DNA from: SKLM01 sp964514285
GTDB taxonomy: Bacteria; Chloroflexota; Anaerolineae; B4-G1
DNA length: 64,000 bases
Reading direction: 5' to 3'
Assembly: GCA_964514285.1 (NCBI GenBank)
Contig: CAZEQC010000013.1
Coordinates: 4,374-68,373, forward strand
Shown here: positions 22,837-32,215 of the stretch, one piece after another
Layout of the letters: each line of letters opens with the position of its first letter
How positions within the stretch are numbered: position 1 is the stretch's first letter
Made by a program: the position numbers and the translations under genes
Notes under the pieces: generated by a model
The model's input: the letters and a program-made list of their open reading frames with translations, nothing else
Databases searched by the model: none
What the model was told of the DNA's origin: nothing

Positions 22837-24009
22837 ATGACCTACACCTTCGATCAGCGCATCGACCGACGTCAGTTCGAGAGCATCAAATGGCACCGTT
22901 ACGGGGAGGACGTGCTCCCCATGTGGGTGGCGGACATGGACTTCCGAGCAGCGGAGCCGATCATCCGCGCGCTGCACGAGCGCGTCGAGCACGGCGTCTT
23001 CGGCTACGGCAGCGCCCCGGACGAGCTCCGTGAGGTCGTCGTCGACCGCCTCCAGGAGCGCTACGACTGGCACGCCTCGCCAGAGGCCCTTATGTTCCTC
23101 CCGGGCGTCGTCCCCGGCTTCAACCTGGCATGCCACGCGCTGGCCTCCCGCGGAGAGGGCGTGCTCATTCAGACGCCGGTCTACCGTCCCATTCTGAACG
23201 CACCGGCCAACGCCGGGCTGGTGGGCGAGGAAATGGCCCTCACCCGACAATCGGACGGGACCTACACGGTCGATTTCGATCTCTTCGAACAGACCATCAG
23301 CGACCGCACCCGAATCTTCATCCTCTGCAACCCCCACAACCCGGTGGGACGTGTCTTCCGCCGCGACGAACTGCAGCGGATGGCCGAGATCTGCCTCCGT
23401 CACGACGTGATCATCTGCTCGGACGAGATTCACTGCGACCTCCTGCTGGACGATAACGTGCACACACCAATCGCCTCCCTCGCCCCAGAGGTCGGGCAGC
23501 GGGCGATCACCCTGATGGCACCCAGCAAGACGTACAACATCGCTGGGCTCAAGTGCTCGGTCGCTATCGTGGAAAACCCGGATCTCCGCGACCGCCTCAA
23601 GACCACTCACCAGGGCCTGATGTCGAGCGTGAACGTGCTGGGCTACACCGCCGCTCTGGCGGCCTATCGCCACGGCCAGCCGTGGCTGGAGGCGCTGCTC
23701 CAGTACCTGGAGGGGAACCGCGACTGGCTGTTGGACTACGTCGAGAGAGAGCTGCCTGGGCTCACCACGACCAGGCCGGAGGGCACGTATCTAGCATGGC
23801 TCAGCTGCCACCAGGCCGCGATACCCGGAAATCCTTACGCGTTCTTCCTCGAACAGGCCAACGTAGCGCTGGTCGACGGCGAGGTCTTCGGAGAGGCAGG
23901 AGAGGGATTTGTGCGTCTGAATTTCGGCTGCCCCCGCCCTATGCTGGTCGAGGCGCTAGAGCGGATGAGGGAGGCCCTGAACACCCTCAACGAGAGCGAT
24001 CGGGGATAG
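22837..24009 (+). CDS. PatB/MalY-type PLP-dependent aminotransferase / C-S lyase
   Basis: A 390-aa fold-type I PLP enzyme. Typical PatB/MalY marks are FDQRIDRRQFESIKWHRYG, LPMWVADMDF, FGYG, CNPHNPVGRVF with the PLP-contacting Asn, CSDEIHCDLLL with the Asp, and MAPSKTYNIAGLKCS with the Schiff-base Lys. Members cleave cystathionine or cysteine to pyruvate, ammonia and a thiol, or act as aminotransferases. The ATG at 22837 is chosen by homology; AAAGGAG lies a rather long 14 nt upstream. It is divergent from nrdR and alone in its transcription unit. Confidence 0.92.
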   Translation: MTYTFDQRIDRRQFESIKWHRYGEDVLPMWVADMDFRAAEPIIRALHERVEHGVFGYGSAPDELREVVVDRLQERYDWHASPEALMFLPGVVPGFNLACHALASRGEGVLIQTPVYRPILNAPANAGLVGEEMALTRQSDGTYTVDFDLFEQTISDRTRIFILCNPHNPVGRVFRRDELQRMAEICLRHDVIICSDEIHCDLLLDDNVHTPIASLAPEVGQRAITLMAPSKTYNIAGLKCSVAIVENPDLRDRLKTTHQGLMSSVNVLGYTAALAAYRHGQPWLEALLQYLEGNRDWLLDYVERELPGLTTTRPEGTYLAWLSCHQAAIPGNPYAFFLEQANVALVDGEVFGEAGEGFVRLNFGCPRPMLVEALERMREALNTLNESDRG

Positions 24010-24456
24010 AAGTGAGCGCGGTAGAGCCAGCCCATCCCCCGTCGCGCGCCCGGATCAGGACCGCCGGGTCGAGGAAGGGCTGGCCCCCACCGACTAAACG
24101 ACCGACACACGCCCCATCGGAGTAGTTATCCCACCCGAGGCGCAAGAGAACACATCGCCAGCGCTGGTCCACAGGATTGGACTGACCTCTCTGGACGACG
24201 TATCCACTCGAAGCAGGAACAATCTATGTCGTACTATGGTCTGGGTCCGGCAGGCACAGGCTGACAGGAGGCACGGTTCCCAAAAAACCCGCGCCAATAC
24301 CGCCAGGCCCCACCCCGAAGCATCAGCCTGCGCAAGGATAGAATGGCTCTCACAACGCGGCCGACAAGCCCAAGACAGACAGGCGCCGCAACAGCGGCCA
24401 GCTATGGGCAGTCGCCATAGCGGCAAACTGGTCCGCTGCCGGCAAGAGACACGCCG
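24010..24456. other. Intergenic region between convergent PatB/MalY-type gene and ftsZ
   Basis: 447 bp without a credible gene. Two inverted repeats are seen: an 8-bp pair with a long loop (24026-24033 with 24077-24084), and a perfect 7-bp stem with a 7-nt loop (24401-24407 with 24415-24421) 36 bp after the ftsZ stop, which could end the dcw transcript. Neither has a T-run. No tRNA or known small RNA is recognised. Confidence 0.6.
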
Positions 24457-25533
24457 TCAGCTGCGACGTCGCAGGAAAGCCGGAATCTCGATGTCGTCTT
24501 CGTCGAAGCTGGAGACGCCGAAATCAACCGACTCCCGCTCCTCATGCTGCGTCGACGTGCGAACCGACCGCGACCGTGAACCGGTCTGATCGAAACCGGT
24601 CGCGATCACCGTGATGCGGATCTCGTCCTCCATCTCCTGGTCGACCACGGCGCCGAAGATCAGATTGACGTCCGGGTGCGCCGTCTGCTTGATGATGGAA
24701 GCTGCCTCGTTGACCTCATAGAGGCTCAAGTCCGCTCCGCCGGTCACGTTGAAGAGGATGCCCCGCGCACCATCGATGGTGACGTCCAGCAACTGACTGG
24801 AGATAGCCTGCTCAGCAGCCTCGACGGCTCGCTCTTCCCCGCTGGCGCGGCCAACAGCCATCAGCGCCGCCCCGCCCTCGGCCATAATCGTCCGAACGTC
24901 GGCGAAATCGAGGTTGATCAGGCCCGGCACAGTGATCAGCTCGGAAATCCCCTGGATACCCTGACGCAGAACGTCATCGGCCAGTGAAAAGGCGTTCTGG
25001 AGGGTCACCCGCTTGTCCGTGATCTCCAGCAGGCGGTCGTTGGGAATCACGATCAGCGTGTCGACCTGCTCCTTGAGCCGCTCGATACCCTGCTGCGCGG
25101 CCTTCGCCCGCACCGAGCCCTCCCAACTGAAGGGTCGGGTGACGACGCCGATGCTCAAGGCGTCGACCTCTTTGGCCACCCGGGCGATGACGGGCGAGGC
25201 CCCGGTGCCCGTACCACCGCCCATGCCGGCGGTGATGAACACCATATCCGATCCCTCGAGGATCTCGTAAAGCTCGTCGACCGACTCCTCTGCCGCCTCG
25301 TGTCCCATCTCGGGATTGCCCCCCACGCCGAGCCCGCGCGTCAGCTTGTCGCCGATGCGCACGCGCACGGGAGCGTCGGAAAGCATCAGAGCTTGGGCGT
25401 CGGTGTTGACCGCGACGAAATCAACGCCGCTCATACCCTCGGTGATCATGCGGTTGACGGCGTTGCTCCCCCCACCCCCCACACCGACCACGCGAATCTT
25501 TGCGAAGCTCTCCGTCTGTGATGCTCTATTCAT
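24457..25533 (-). CDS. ftsZ: Cell division protein FtsZ
   Basis: Tubulin-like GTPase that polymerises into the Z ring at midcell. The 358-aa protein has VVGVGGGGSNAVNRM, the tubulin signature GGGTGTGASP, the NDRL loop and the T7-loop region LINLDFADV. A short linker ends in the conserved tail IPAFLRRR that binds FtsA. The ATG at 25533 is preceded by AAGGAGG. It is the last gene of the dcw run, 179 bp after ftsA, a gap wide enough for an extra promoter; only weak -10 matches (TATATC) were seen there. Confidence 0.98.
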   Translation of the reverse strand: MNRASQTESFAKIRVVGVGGGGSNAVNRMITEGMSGVDFVAVNTDAQALMLSDAPVRVRIGDKLTRGLGVGGNPEMGHEAAEESVDELYEILEGSDMVFITAGMGGGTGTGASPVIARVAKEVDALSIGVVTRPFSWEGSVRAKAAQQGIERLKEQVDTLIVIPNDRLLEITDKRVTLQNAFSLADDVLRQGIQGISELITVPGLINLDFADVRTIMAEGGAALMAVGRASGEERAVEAAEQAISSQLLDVTIDGARGILFNVTGGADLSLYEVNEAASIIKQTAHPDVNLIFGAVVDQEMEDEIRITVIATGFDQTGSRSRSVRTSTQHEERESVDFGVSSFDEDDIEIPAFLRRRS

Positions 25534-25712
25534 TGTTCCTCCTTCAGTGTCCTGATATAAGCGTGCCATTCAGTCCTCTCTTCACTCTGTCTTCTTCTCG
25601 ATCCTCCCTCACCGTCACGACCTCAGCCGTCTCCCTGCGCTGATGGCGGCTCGATCCGTCACCACGAGGGACCACGGCCACGGTTGGGCAACGGAGTGTC
25701 CAGGGCCCTCGA

Positions 25713-26936
25713 TCACCCTGGAAGCAGGGCCCGCAGCCATTTGAGAAAGCGTCCCCCTCCACTCGGTCCAGGCCGCACCTTCAGCTGCGGGCGTGCCTCC
25801 TCAGTACTCCCCCAGGTCATCAGCCCCGAGCCCACGGCGTGAGCTGGGCCATTGACGCTGTCAACCAGCCCATGGAGGTTCCTGGGGTTTCCCAGTCGTA
25901 CAGGCAAGCCAAGCACCTGGCGGCCCAAGATGCGCATACCGGGCAGCGCCGCCGTGCCGCCAGAGAGCACCACGCCGGCCGGCAGCAACCCATCGTATCC
26001 CGAGCGCTTGATCTCCTTGTTGATCATCGAGAGAATCTCCTCAGCCCGGGCCTGGACGATGCTGGCCAGCTGCCACCGGGGGACGTCCTGGCCTACCTCG
26101 TCCCCGAATGAGGCGACGTTGAACACCTCCTCGCTGTCCACTTCCTCGGGAAGCGCGTGTCCGTATCGCACCTTGATCTCCTCGGCCACGGCAGGAGGGA
26201 GACGGAGACCGATGGCGATATCCTGGGTGATGTACGCGCCCCCGATGCCCAGGGTGACCGTGTGCCATACGGTGCCGTCGATGAAGATGGCCACGTCGGT
26301 CGTACCGGCGCCGATGTCGGCCAGGACGACTCCCATCTCGCGCTCTGTCTCCGCCAGCACGGCATCCCCGGCGGCTATGCCCGCCGAGACCACCTCGTCG
26401 GCCGCCAGGCCAGCTCGACGCACACACTTCAGCAGATTCTGAATCGCCGTGGAGGACGCGGTCACCAAGTGAGCCTCCACCTCCAGCCGGAAGCCGTACA
26501 TCCCGACGGGATCCTGAACGCCGCTTTGCCCGTCCACCACGTAGCCCCGAGGGATAACGTGGATGATCTCCTGGTTGTGAGGCACAGTGATAGCACAGGC
26601 GGCATCCAGCGCCCTCTCAACGTCATCGACCGTGATGCCCGAGCGGCGATGGGAGACGCCGACGACCCCCTGGCTGTTGAGCGAGGAGATGTGCTCGCCG
26701 CTGATGCTCACGTAGGCCCGCTCGAGCTTATACCCGGAGGAGCGCTCGGCCTCGGCCACGGAGGCGGAGAGGGCTTCGGTGGTCTCCTCCACGTTGACCA
26801 CGACACCCTTGCGCAGGCCACGGGCGGGGACCAGACCGACACCAACAACGCGCAGGTCGTCCTCGTTGCCGACCTCGCCCACCATGGTGCAGATCTTACT
26901 GGAGCCGACATCAATGCCAACAACGGTTCGTTCCAC
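25713..26936 (-). CDS. ftsA: Cell division protein FtsA
   Basis: Actin-like ATPase that tethers FtsZ to the membrane. It is 407 aa, close to the family norm. The sequence shows the phosphate-1 motif VVGIDVGSSKICTMVGEV, the SHS2 (1C) insertion with YVSISGEHISSLNSQGVVGV, the phosphate-2 motif VLADIGAGTTDVAIF and the adenosine motif VVLSGGTAALPG. The C-terminus FLKWLRALLPG is the amphipathic membrane-targeting helix. It lies between ftsQ and ftsZ as in most bacteria. Confidence 0.97.
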   Translation of the reverse strand: MERTVVGIDVGSSKICTMVGEVGNEDDLRVVGVGLVPARGLRKGVVVNVEETTEALSASVAEAERSSGYKLERAYVSISGEHISSLNSQGVVGVSHRRSGITVDDVERALDAACAITVPHNQEIIHVIPRGYVVDGQSGVQDPVGMYGFRLEVEAHLVTASSTAIQNLLKCVRRAGLAADEVVSAGIAAGDAVLAETEREMGVVLADIGAGTTDVAIFIDGTVWHTVTLGIGGAYITQDIAIGLRLPPAVAEEIKVRYGHALPEEVDSEEVFNVASFGDEVGQDVPRWQLASIVQARAEEILSMINKEIKRSGYDGLLPAGVVLSGGTAALPGMRILGRQVLGLPVRLGNPRNLHGLVDSVNGPAHAVGSGLMTWGSTEEARPQLKVRPGPSGGGRFLKWLRALLPG

Positions 26937-27005
26937 GGCTCTCCACTCCCCACCTCAGAGAGGTGCTTTACCCACGTCCAATCGGGCGCTGCTCATCCTG
27001 GCCTC

Positions 27006-27827
27006 CTACTGCCCGCCAGGTGCATAGTAGGGCACCCCCGAGAAGCGCACGTCCACGAAGCGCGGCGTGACGCCGCGCGCCTCGAGGTGCGCGACCAAAT
27101 CCTGCATAATCTGCAGTCGACGAATCATGCCGGAGCCCTGACCGACGACGATACGCCACCCGCGCTCGTCGACGAAGCTCAGCCCCTGGGCTGGACTGTA
27201 CTGAAACGTATCTGGCAAGTCCCACCCACTCTCCCACAGCTCGGCCAGCGCCACGCGCACCTCATCGTCGAGGTTGCCCTCGGCGTCACGCGGCAAGGGG
27301 CCGCTGATGAGCCACCGCCCAGAGCCGTCGGCGGCGCTCTCGGTCTCCGTTCCAGAGAACACGGCGCCCTGCTCGTCGATCCACCACCGCGTGCCGTTCT
27401 CGTCCCAGAGGACGCGAGGGCGGCGCTCCACGACGGCGATCTCGCACGTCGAGGGCAGCCGGCAGCTGGCTTCCACGCTCTTGAGCGAGGGCTGCGCCTC
27501 CAGGATACTCGCCTCTATCGTTCCCGAGCGCGCCCAAAGAATGTGCAGCCCCCGCAGGCCACTGGCGTCGAAGATCTCCTCCTGGGACAGGCGACGGTTG
27601 CCCACGATCTGGGCATCGTAGATGTAGAAGCGGCTGTCCACAGTGAGCCAGAGGCCCAGCCCACCGCCGACGACGGCCAATGCGAGGATGACCCAGAGTC
27701 CTCTATGCATCCAGCGGATCCTGTGCAAGGAGACCGGCGCTTGACCAAGCTTGACGCGGTTCAAGACGACCGTGCCGGCCTTGTCGTAGCGCTTCGTGTC
27801 GCGTTTGGGATGCCAGGACTTGGTCAT
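27006..27827 (-). CDS. ftsQ: Cell division protein FtsQ/DivIB
   Basis: A 273-aa bitopic division protein. After a basic cytoplasmic N-terminus (about 45 residues) there is one transmembrane helix (WVILALAVVGGGLGLWL). A POTRA domain follows (YIYDAQIVGNRRLSQEEIF, then a beta domain with VVERRPRVLW and WWIDEQGAVF). It scaffolds FtsB/FtsL at the septum. It overlaps nothing and ends 70 bp before ftsA; the ddl stop is 5 bp upstream of its start. Confidence 0.92.
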   Translation of the reverse strand: MTKSWHPKRDTKRYDKAGTVVLNRVKLGQAPVSLHRIRWMHRGLWVILALAVVGGGLGLWLTVDSRFYIYDAQIVGNRRLSQEEIFDASGLRGLHILWARSGTIEASILEAQPSLKSVEASCRLPSTCEIAVVERRPRVLWDENGTRWWIDEQGAVFSGTETESAADGSGRWLISGPLPRDAEGNLDDEVRVALAELWESGWDLPDTFQYSPAQGLSFVDERGWRIVVGQGSGMIRRLQIMQDLVAHLEARGVTPRFVDVRFSGVPYYAPGGQ

Positions 27828-27831
27828 ACGC

Positions 27832-29004
27832 TCACTCCCTTGGCCGATACGAGATCTCTGTGCGCGCCTTGTCGCGATGTCGCTCGAGCGCCAGCTCGAT
27901 CAAGCGATCGATCAGCTCTGGGTAGGGCAAGCCGCTGGCCTCCCAAAGCTTGGGGTACATGCTGATCTTGGTGAAGCCTGGTATGGTGTTCACCTCGTTC
28001 ACGTAAAGGTCTGCTGTCTCATTCGAGAGCAAGAAATCGACGCGCGCCATGCCAGCGCAGTCGATGGCCCGATACGTCTCCACCGCCAAGTCCTGCACGC
28101 GCTTGGTCATCTCCGTCGAGAGCGGGGCGGGAATCAACAGGTCAGAGGCCTCGTCACCGTCGTCGATGTACTTGGCCTCATAGCTGTAGAACTCGCGGCT
28201 GGGAACGATCTCGCCGGGCAGCGAGGCTATCGGAGCGTCGTTGCCCAGGACGCTGACCTCGATCTCCCGCGCCGCCGGCACGGCCGGCTCGACCAGCAGC
28301 TTCCGGTCGTAGCGGGCCGCCTCCCGCAACCCGGCCACGAGCTGCGGTCGATCGTGGCACTTGGCGATGCCGACACTCGACCCCAGGTTGGCGGGCTTGG
28401 TGAAGAGAGGGTACGCGAATCGATCCGTGATCTGGGCCAAGACACTGTCCGGCTCGCTCTCCCACCTCTTCCGCGTGACCACGACGTGCTCCACGATGGG
28501 CAGCCCATGGGCCCGCATAACGTCCTTGAAGATCACTTTGTCCATCGCCACCGCCGAGGGGGTCACCGGGGCGCCGACGTAGGGCAGCCCGGCCAGCTCG
28601 AGCAGGCCCTGGACCGTGCCGTCCTCGCCGTAGGGGCCGTGCAAGACGGGAAATACGACGTCAAGCTCCGCCAGCGGAGTCGCTCGAATGGCCTCTCCCG
28701 ACTCATCCAGGCGCATCAGGTCCTTCTGGACGTTCTGGACGGATGACGAGGTCGACTCAGTCACCTTGGTCGACCCAGGTGACCTCAGCAGGGCAACCGG
28801 CTGGCTGGCGTCGGGATCCCCGGACGTCAACGCTCGCATCGGGTCGCCCGACGCGATCCATCGACCATCCTTGGTGATGCCGATAGGCACAACGTCATAC
28901 TTGTCCGCATCAATAGCGTCCATCACAGATTGAGCGGACTGCAGCGAGACCTCGTGCTCTCCCGAGCGCCCGCCAAAAACGATCCCTACACGAATCTTGC
29001 GCAT
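27832..29004 (-). CDS. ddl: D-alanine-D-alanine ligase
   Basis: Makes the D-Ala-D-Ala dipeptide that MurF adds to the peptidoglycan stem. It is a 390-aa ATP-grasp enzyme with the N-terminal GIVFGGRSGEHEVS, the ATP-grasp FTKPANLGSSVGIAK, the omega-loop YEAKYIDDGD, and the metal-binding C-terminal EVNTIPGFT. The Tyr-Lys-Tyr omega-loop is of the D-Ala type rather than the D-lactate VanA type. ATG 29004 begins the conserved MRKIRVGIVFGG; an in-frame start further upstream is less likely. It lies 73 bp downstream of murB. Confidence 0.96.
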   Translation of the reverse strand: MRKIRVGIVFGGRSGEHEVSLQSAQSVMDAIDADKYDVVPIGITKDGRWIASGDPMRALTSGDPDASQPVALLRSPGSTKVTESTSSSVQNVQKDLMRLDESGEAIRATPLAELDVVFPVLHGPYGEDGTVQGLLELAGLPYVGAPVTPSAVAMDKVIFKDVMRAHGLPIVEHVVVTRKRWESEPDSVLAQITDRFAYPLFTKPANLGSSVGIAKCHDRPQLVAGLREAARYDRKLLVEPAVPAAREIEVSVLGNDAPIASLPGEIVPSREFYSYEAKYIDDGDEASDLLIPAPLSTEMTKRVQDLAVETYRAIDCAGMARVDFLLSNETADLYVNEVNTIPGFTKISMYPKLWEASGLPYPELIDRLIELALERHRDKARTEISYRPRE

Positions 29005-29077
29005 CAGCGTCGTCCTCTCCCCCCTCAACGAACGTCTTCCATCACACTTCGACGACCTGAGTCGACGCAGTCACCGA

Positions 29078-30031
29078 TCATCCCAACAGCTCGATCTCCG
29101 GGGTGAGCTCCACCCCGAACTGCCGTCTCACCTCCGCCTGGGCGTGCCGAATGAGAGCGAGCACGTCCTCGGCCGTGGCGTCGCCCAGGTTGACGAAGAA
29201 ATTGGCGTGCTTCTCCGAGATCATGGCCCCGCCGATGCGGTGTCCCTTCAGCCCCGCCTCGTCGATGAGCCGCCCGGCGTAACCATTGGCCGGGTTCTTG
29301 AACGTTGACCCCATCGTGCTGCCCGAGGGATGGTTCGCCCGACGCTGCGCCAGCACCTCATCGAATCGAGCCCGCAGGGCTGCTCCATAGCCGGTCTCCA
29401 GCTGGAAGACGGCCGATAACACCACGCGTTGGGTACCCGCGTCGCCCTCCGCCGCGGTCTCTCGCTTGAGCCGACTGTCGCGATACGCAAAGTCAAACCA
29501 GGCGCGCTCCCTCTCCACCACGACGCCATCGGGCTCCAGCACGGCAGCGCTGCGCAGCGTGTCGGCGACGTCACCGCCGAAGGCGCCAGCGTTCCCCACC
29601 ACAGCGCCCCCGACCGTGCCCGGCAGGCCGGCCGCCCAGGCCATCCCGGCCAGGCGATTCTCCACCGTCTTCCGCGCCAGGACGGCCAGCTTCGTCCCCG
29701 ACGCCGCCCGCACCCTCTGGCCCTCAAACGCTATGGAGACTGCCCGGTTGATGATCACCAGACCACGAAGCCCATGATCGGCGATCAGGACGTTGCAGCC
29801 GCCGCCCAGGATCCGCCAGGGGACGGCGAGCCGACGCGCCTCCCAGATCGCGTCAGTCAGCTCATCCAGGCTCTCGACGACGACCAGCAGATCGGCCGGT
29901 CCTCCAACGCGCATCGCAGTAAACGGCGCCAAGGGCGCCCGGCGTTGGACGCGAGGCTCCAGGACCTCGGCGAGCGCATCGAGCGCGGACGGCGTGGGGC
30001 TGGGCCGTGCCATCTCCAGATCAGCCATCAT
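29078..30031 (-). CDS. murB: UDP-N-acetylenolpyruvoylglucosamine reductase
   Basis: FAD/NADPH enzyme that forms UDP-MurNAc. It is 317 aa. FAD-binding marks are AMRVGGPADLLV, RILGGGCNVLIAD and GLPGTVGGAVVGNAGAFGG. The catalytic proton-donor Ser lies in GSTFKNP, and the C-terminal Glu region is ISEKHANFFVN. The pattern is that of type II (shorter) MurB. It begins MMADLE; the second Met is an equally possible start. It sits 125 bp after murC. Confidence 0.96.
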   Translation of the reverse strand: MMADLEMARPSPTPSALDALAEVLEPRVQRRAPLAPFTAMRVGGPADLLVVVESLDELTDAIWEARRLAVPWRILGGGCNVLIADHGLRGLVIINRAVSIAFEGQRVRAASGTKLAVLARKTVENRLAGMAWAAGLPGTVGGAVVGNAGAFGGDVADTLRSAAVLEPDGVVVERERAWFDFAYRDSRLKRETAAEGDAGTQRVVLSAVFQLETGYGAALRARFDEVLAQRRANHPSGSTMGSTFKNPANGYAGRLIDEAGLKGHRIGGAMISEKHANFFVNLGDATAEDVLALIRHAQAEVRRQFGVELTPEIELLG

Positions 30032-30156
30032 CCTCGCGTTTCCGCTGAGCCTTCACCAGCTTCATCTTCGATCTCACCACACTGCAGGAGAAGCCCGAAC
30101 GATCCTGCTTGCGCTTGCTCACCGCCCGCAGCACGCTCTTCAACGCTCCACCCTGC

Positions 30157-31569
30157 TCACGCCCCTCCGGGGCCCTGTCGTCCCTCTGCATCGTCTTCCC
30201 CTCTCAGCTCGGCCAGCAGCCGCTCGCCAACGCGGTTGCCATCGCCCGCGCTCAGCGTCAACACCACGTCACCCGGCTCCACGTTGCTCAGCAGCCAGCT
30301 CTCTGCCTCCTCCATCGACCCCGTCACGCGTGCCTCAACGTCCTCCATGCGATCCGCCACGTCGGTGGCGCTGATGCCCAACGTATCGGTCTCGCGCGCC
30401 GGGTAGATAGGGAGGATGATGACCTGATCAGCGTCGTCGAACGACGCTGCGAACGGATCCAACAACTCCTTGGTGCGGCTGTAAGTGTGCGGCTGCCAGA
30501 CCGCCCAGATTCGACGCTCCGGGAAACGGTCTCGCGCTGCCCGCAGCGTGGCCTGGATCTCGGTGGGATGATGAGCGTAGTCATCGATCACCACCACGCC
30601 ATCGACCTCGCCCTTGATCTCGAAGCGACGCGCCACGCCACGGAAGCTCCGCAACGCCTCTCGCGCCACAGGAAAGGGAACGCCAAGATGATCCGTCACC
30701 GCCAGCGCCGCCATCGCGTTGGAGGCGTTGTGGGCGCCGGGCACCCGAAGCCGCACCAGGCCGAGGGTCTCACCCCGGTGCACGGCCAGGAAATCGACGC
30801 CGCCGGCGAAGTTGGGATGGATCTCCTCAGCCCGCCAATCCGCACCCTCGCTCAGCCCGAAGAAGCTGACCAGGGGACGATCCGTCTCACGTCCGATAGC
30901 CTGGGCCACCGGGTCGTCGCCACAGACGACGAGCAGACCCTCGTCCGGCACCAGCGCTGCAAACGATTCGAACGCGGACCGGAAATCGGCGAACGTGGGA
31001 TAGCAGTCCGGGTGATCGTGCTCCACGTTGGTGATCACGGCCAGATCCGGCTTCAGGCTGAGGAAGGTGCAGTCGTACTCGTCGGCCTCTATGAGGAAGA
31101 GAGGCTCAGAGCCGGCCCGCGCGTTAGTCCCCAGGTCGTCCACCACGCCTCCGACGATGAACGTAGGATCTCGCTCGGCCTTCAACAAGATGGTGGCGAT
31201 CATGGCCGTGGTGGTCGTCTTGCCGTGCGTGCCGGCCACGGCCACGCCCTCCCTCCCGTCCATCATCTGGCCCAGAAAGGCCGGCCGCCTCAGGACGGGG
31301 ATACCCAAGGCTTGGGCGGCCTGAATCTCCACGTTGTCGTCGGGGATCGCCGACGAGACCACCACCACGTCGGCGCCCTCTACGTTGCCGGCGTCGTGGC
31401 CCTCAAACACGCGAGCCCCGTCGCGGGCCAGAGCCTCGGCCACCGGCGAGATGACCAGGTCGGAGCCGGAGACTTGCGCCCCCTGCTCCAGGAGCACACG
31501 CGCAATGGCAGAAAGACCTGCTCCGCCGATGCCGATCAGGTGGACGTGCTTGTTGGCGACGTCAGACAT
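30157..31569 (-). CDS. murC: UDP-N-acetylmuramate-L-alanine ligase
   Basis: Adds L-Ala to UDP-MurNAc with ATP. The 470-aa protein has the NAD-like N-domain GIGGAGLSAIARVL, the P-loop GTHGKTTTTAM, the central DEYDCTF and ITNVEHDHPD, and the C-terminal DDYAHHPTEI. I start at ATG 31569 (MSDVANKHVHLIGIGG); there is an in-frame ATG about 60 bp upstream whose extra residues have no family match. The cvpA-like gene ends about 110 bp upstream. Confidence 0.96.
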   Translation of the reverse strand: MSDVANKHVHLIGIGGAGLSAIARVLLEQGAQVSGSDLVISPVAEALARDGARVFEGHDAGNVEGADVVVVSSAIPDDNVEIQAAQALGIPVLRRPAFLGQMMDGREGVAVAGTHGKTTTTAMIATILLKAERDPTFIVGGVVDDLGTNARAGSEPLFLIEADEYDCTFLSLKPDLAVITNVEHDHPDCYPTFADFRSAFESFAALVPDEGLLVVCGDDPVAQAIGRETDRPLVSFFGLSEGADWRAEEIHPNFAGGVDFLAVHRGETLGLVRLRVPGAHNASNAMAALAVTDHLGVPFPVAREALRSFRGVARRFEIKGEVDGVVVIDDYAHHPTEIQATLRAARDRFPERRIWAVWQPHTYSRTKELLDPFAASFDDADQVIILPIYPARETDTLGISATDVADRMEDVEARVTGSMEEAESWLLSNVEPGDVVLTLSAGDGNRVGERLLAELRGEDDAEGRQGPGGA

Positions 31570-31679
31570 ACCGTTCAAAGCATCCTCACAGCCGAGGGTC
31601 GACGCAGTCACCTTAGCCTCTTCCATAGATCTCGTCAGACAGTACAGAACGATCGCGTCAACAGACTCTGCTAAGCAAG

Positions 31680-32204
31680 CTAGATAAGCACGACGATGAC
31701 GAAGACCGACGCGAACGAGAAAGCTGTCAAGAGGACCGCGTCGGAGAGCCACAACGGCGGCAGGTAATTGTTGGCAAGGGCCGCCGCCATCGAGTTTGGC
31801 GGCGGAGGAGCGATCCCCAGGATGCCGTAGCCGGCGACGTCCAGGAAGTACCAGATCGATCCGACGATCAGGAAGCCGTTGATGGCCCCGATGATGAACC
31901 CCAGCATGATATCCTGGAGCGTCTCGCGGGCCGACACACCGGCCAGTCGTCCAGACACCGCAGGGCCAGCGTAGCCGCCGATGGTCATGATGATAATCAG
32001 TGCGGAGTAGAGGTAGAACTGCTGCACCGGCGGACGATCAAAGAACTCTCTAGCAATGGGCACATACTGGCTGAAGATGAGGCGCATGGCCAACGCCAGG
32101 ATGACGCTGAACAAAACCAGCATCTCCTTCGACCATCCTCGCAAGGCCCCCATCAGGGCAAAGACCAAGACAAAGGCAAACAGCGCTGTATCCAAAGGCA
32201 TCAT
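31680..32204 (-). CDS. CvpA-family membrane protein
   Basis: A 174-aa hydrophobic protein with four predicted membrane helices. It has the CvpA-type start (LDTALFAFVLVFALMGALRGWSKE), a GGYAGPAVSGRLAG loop, and LQDIMLGFIIGAINGFLIVG. CvpA proteins are poorly understood; in enterobacteria they influence envelope stress and bile resistance, and colicin V secretion. Its place between murG and murC is unusual for a dcw cluster and suggests a role in envelope assembly. ATG choice between two adjacent Mets is open. Confidence 0.8.
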   Translation of the reverse strand: MMPLDTALFAFVLVFALMGALRGWSKEMLVLFSVILALAMRLIFSQYVPIAREFFDRPPVQQFYLYSALIIIMTIGGYAGPAVSGRLAGVSARETLQDIMLGFIIGAINGFLIVGSIWYFLDVAGYGILGIAPPPPNSMAAALANNYLPPLWLSDAVLLTAFSFASVFVIVVLI

Positions 32205-32215
32205 ATCACACCAAC

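Noticed and set aside
26157..27965. 602-codon open frame antisense to ftsA/ftsQ
   Set aside because: A shadow of conserved division genes; its protein has no recognisable motif and a composition expected from reversed GC-rich codons.
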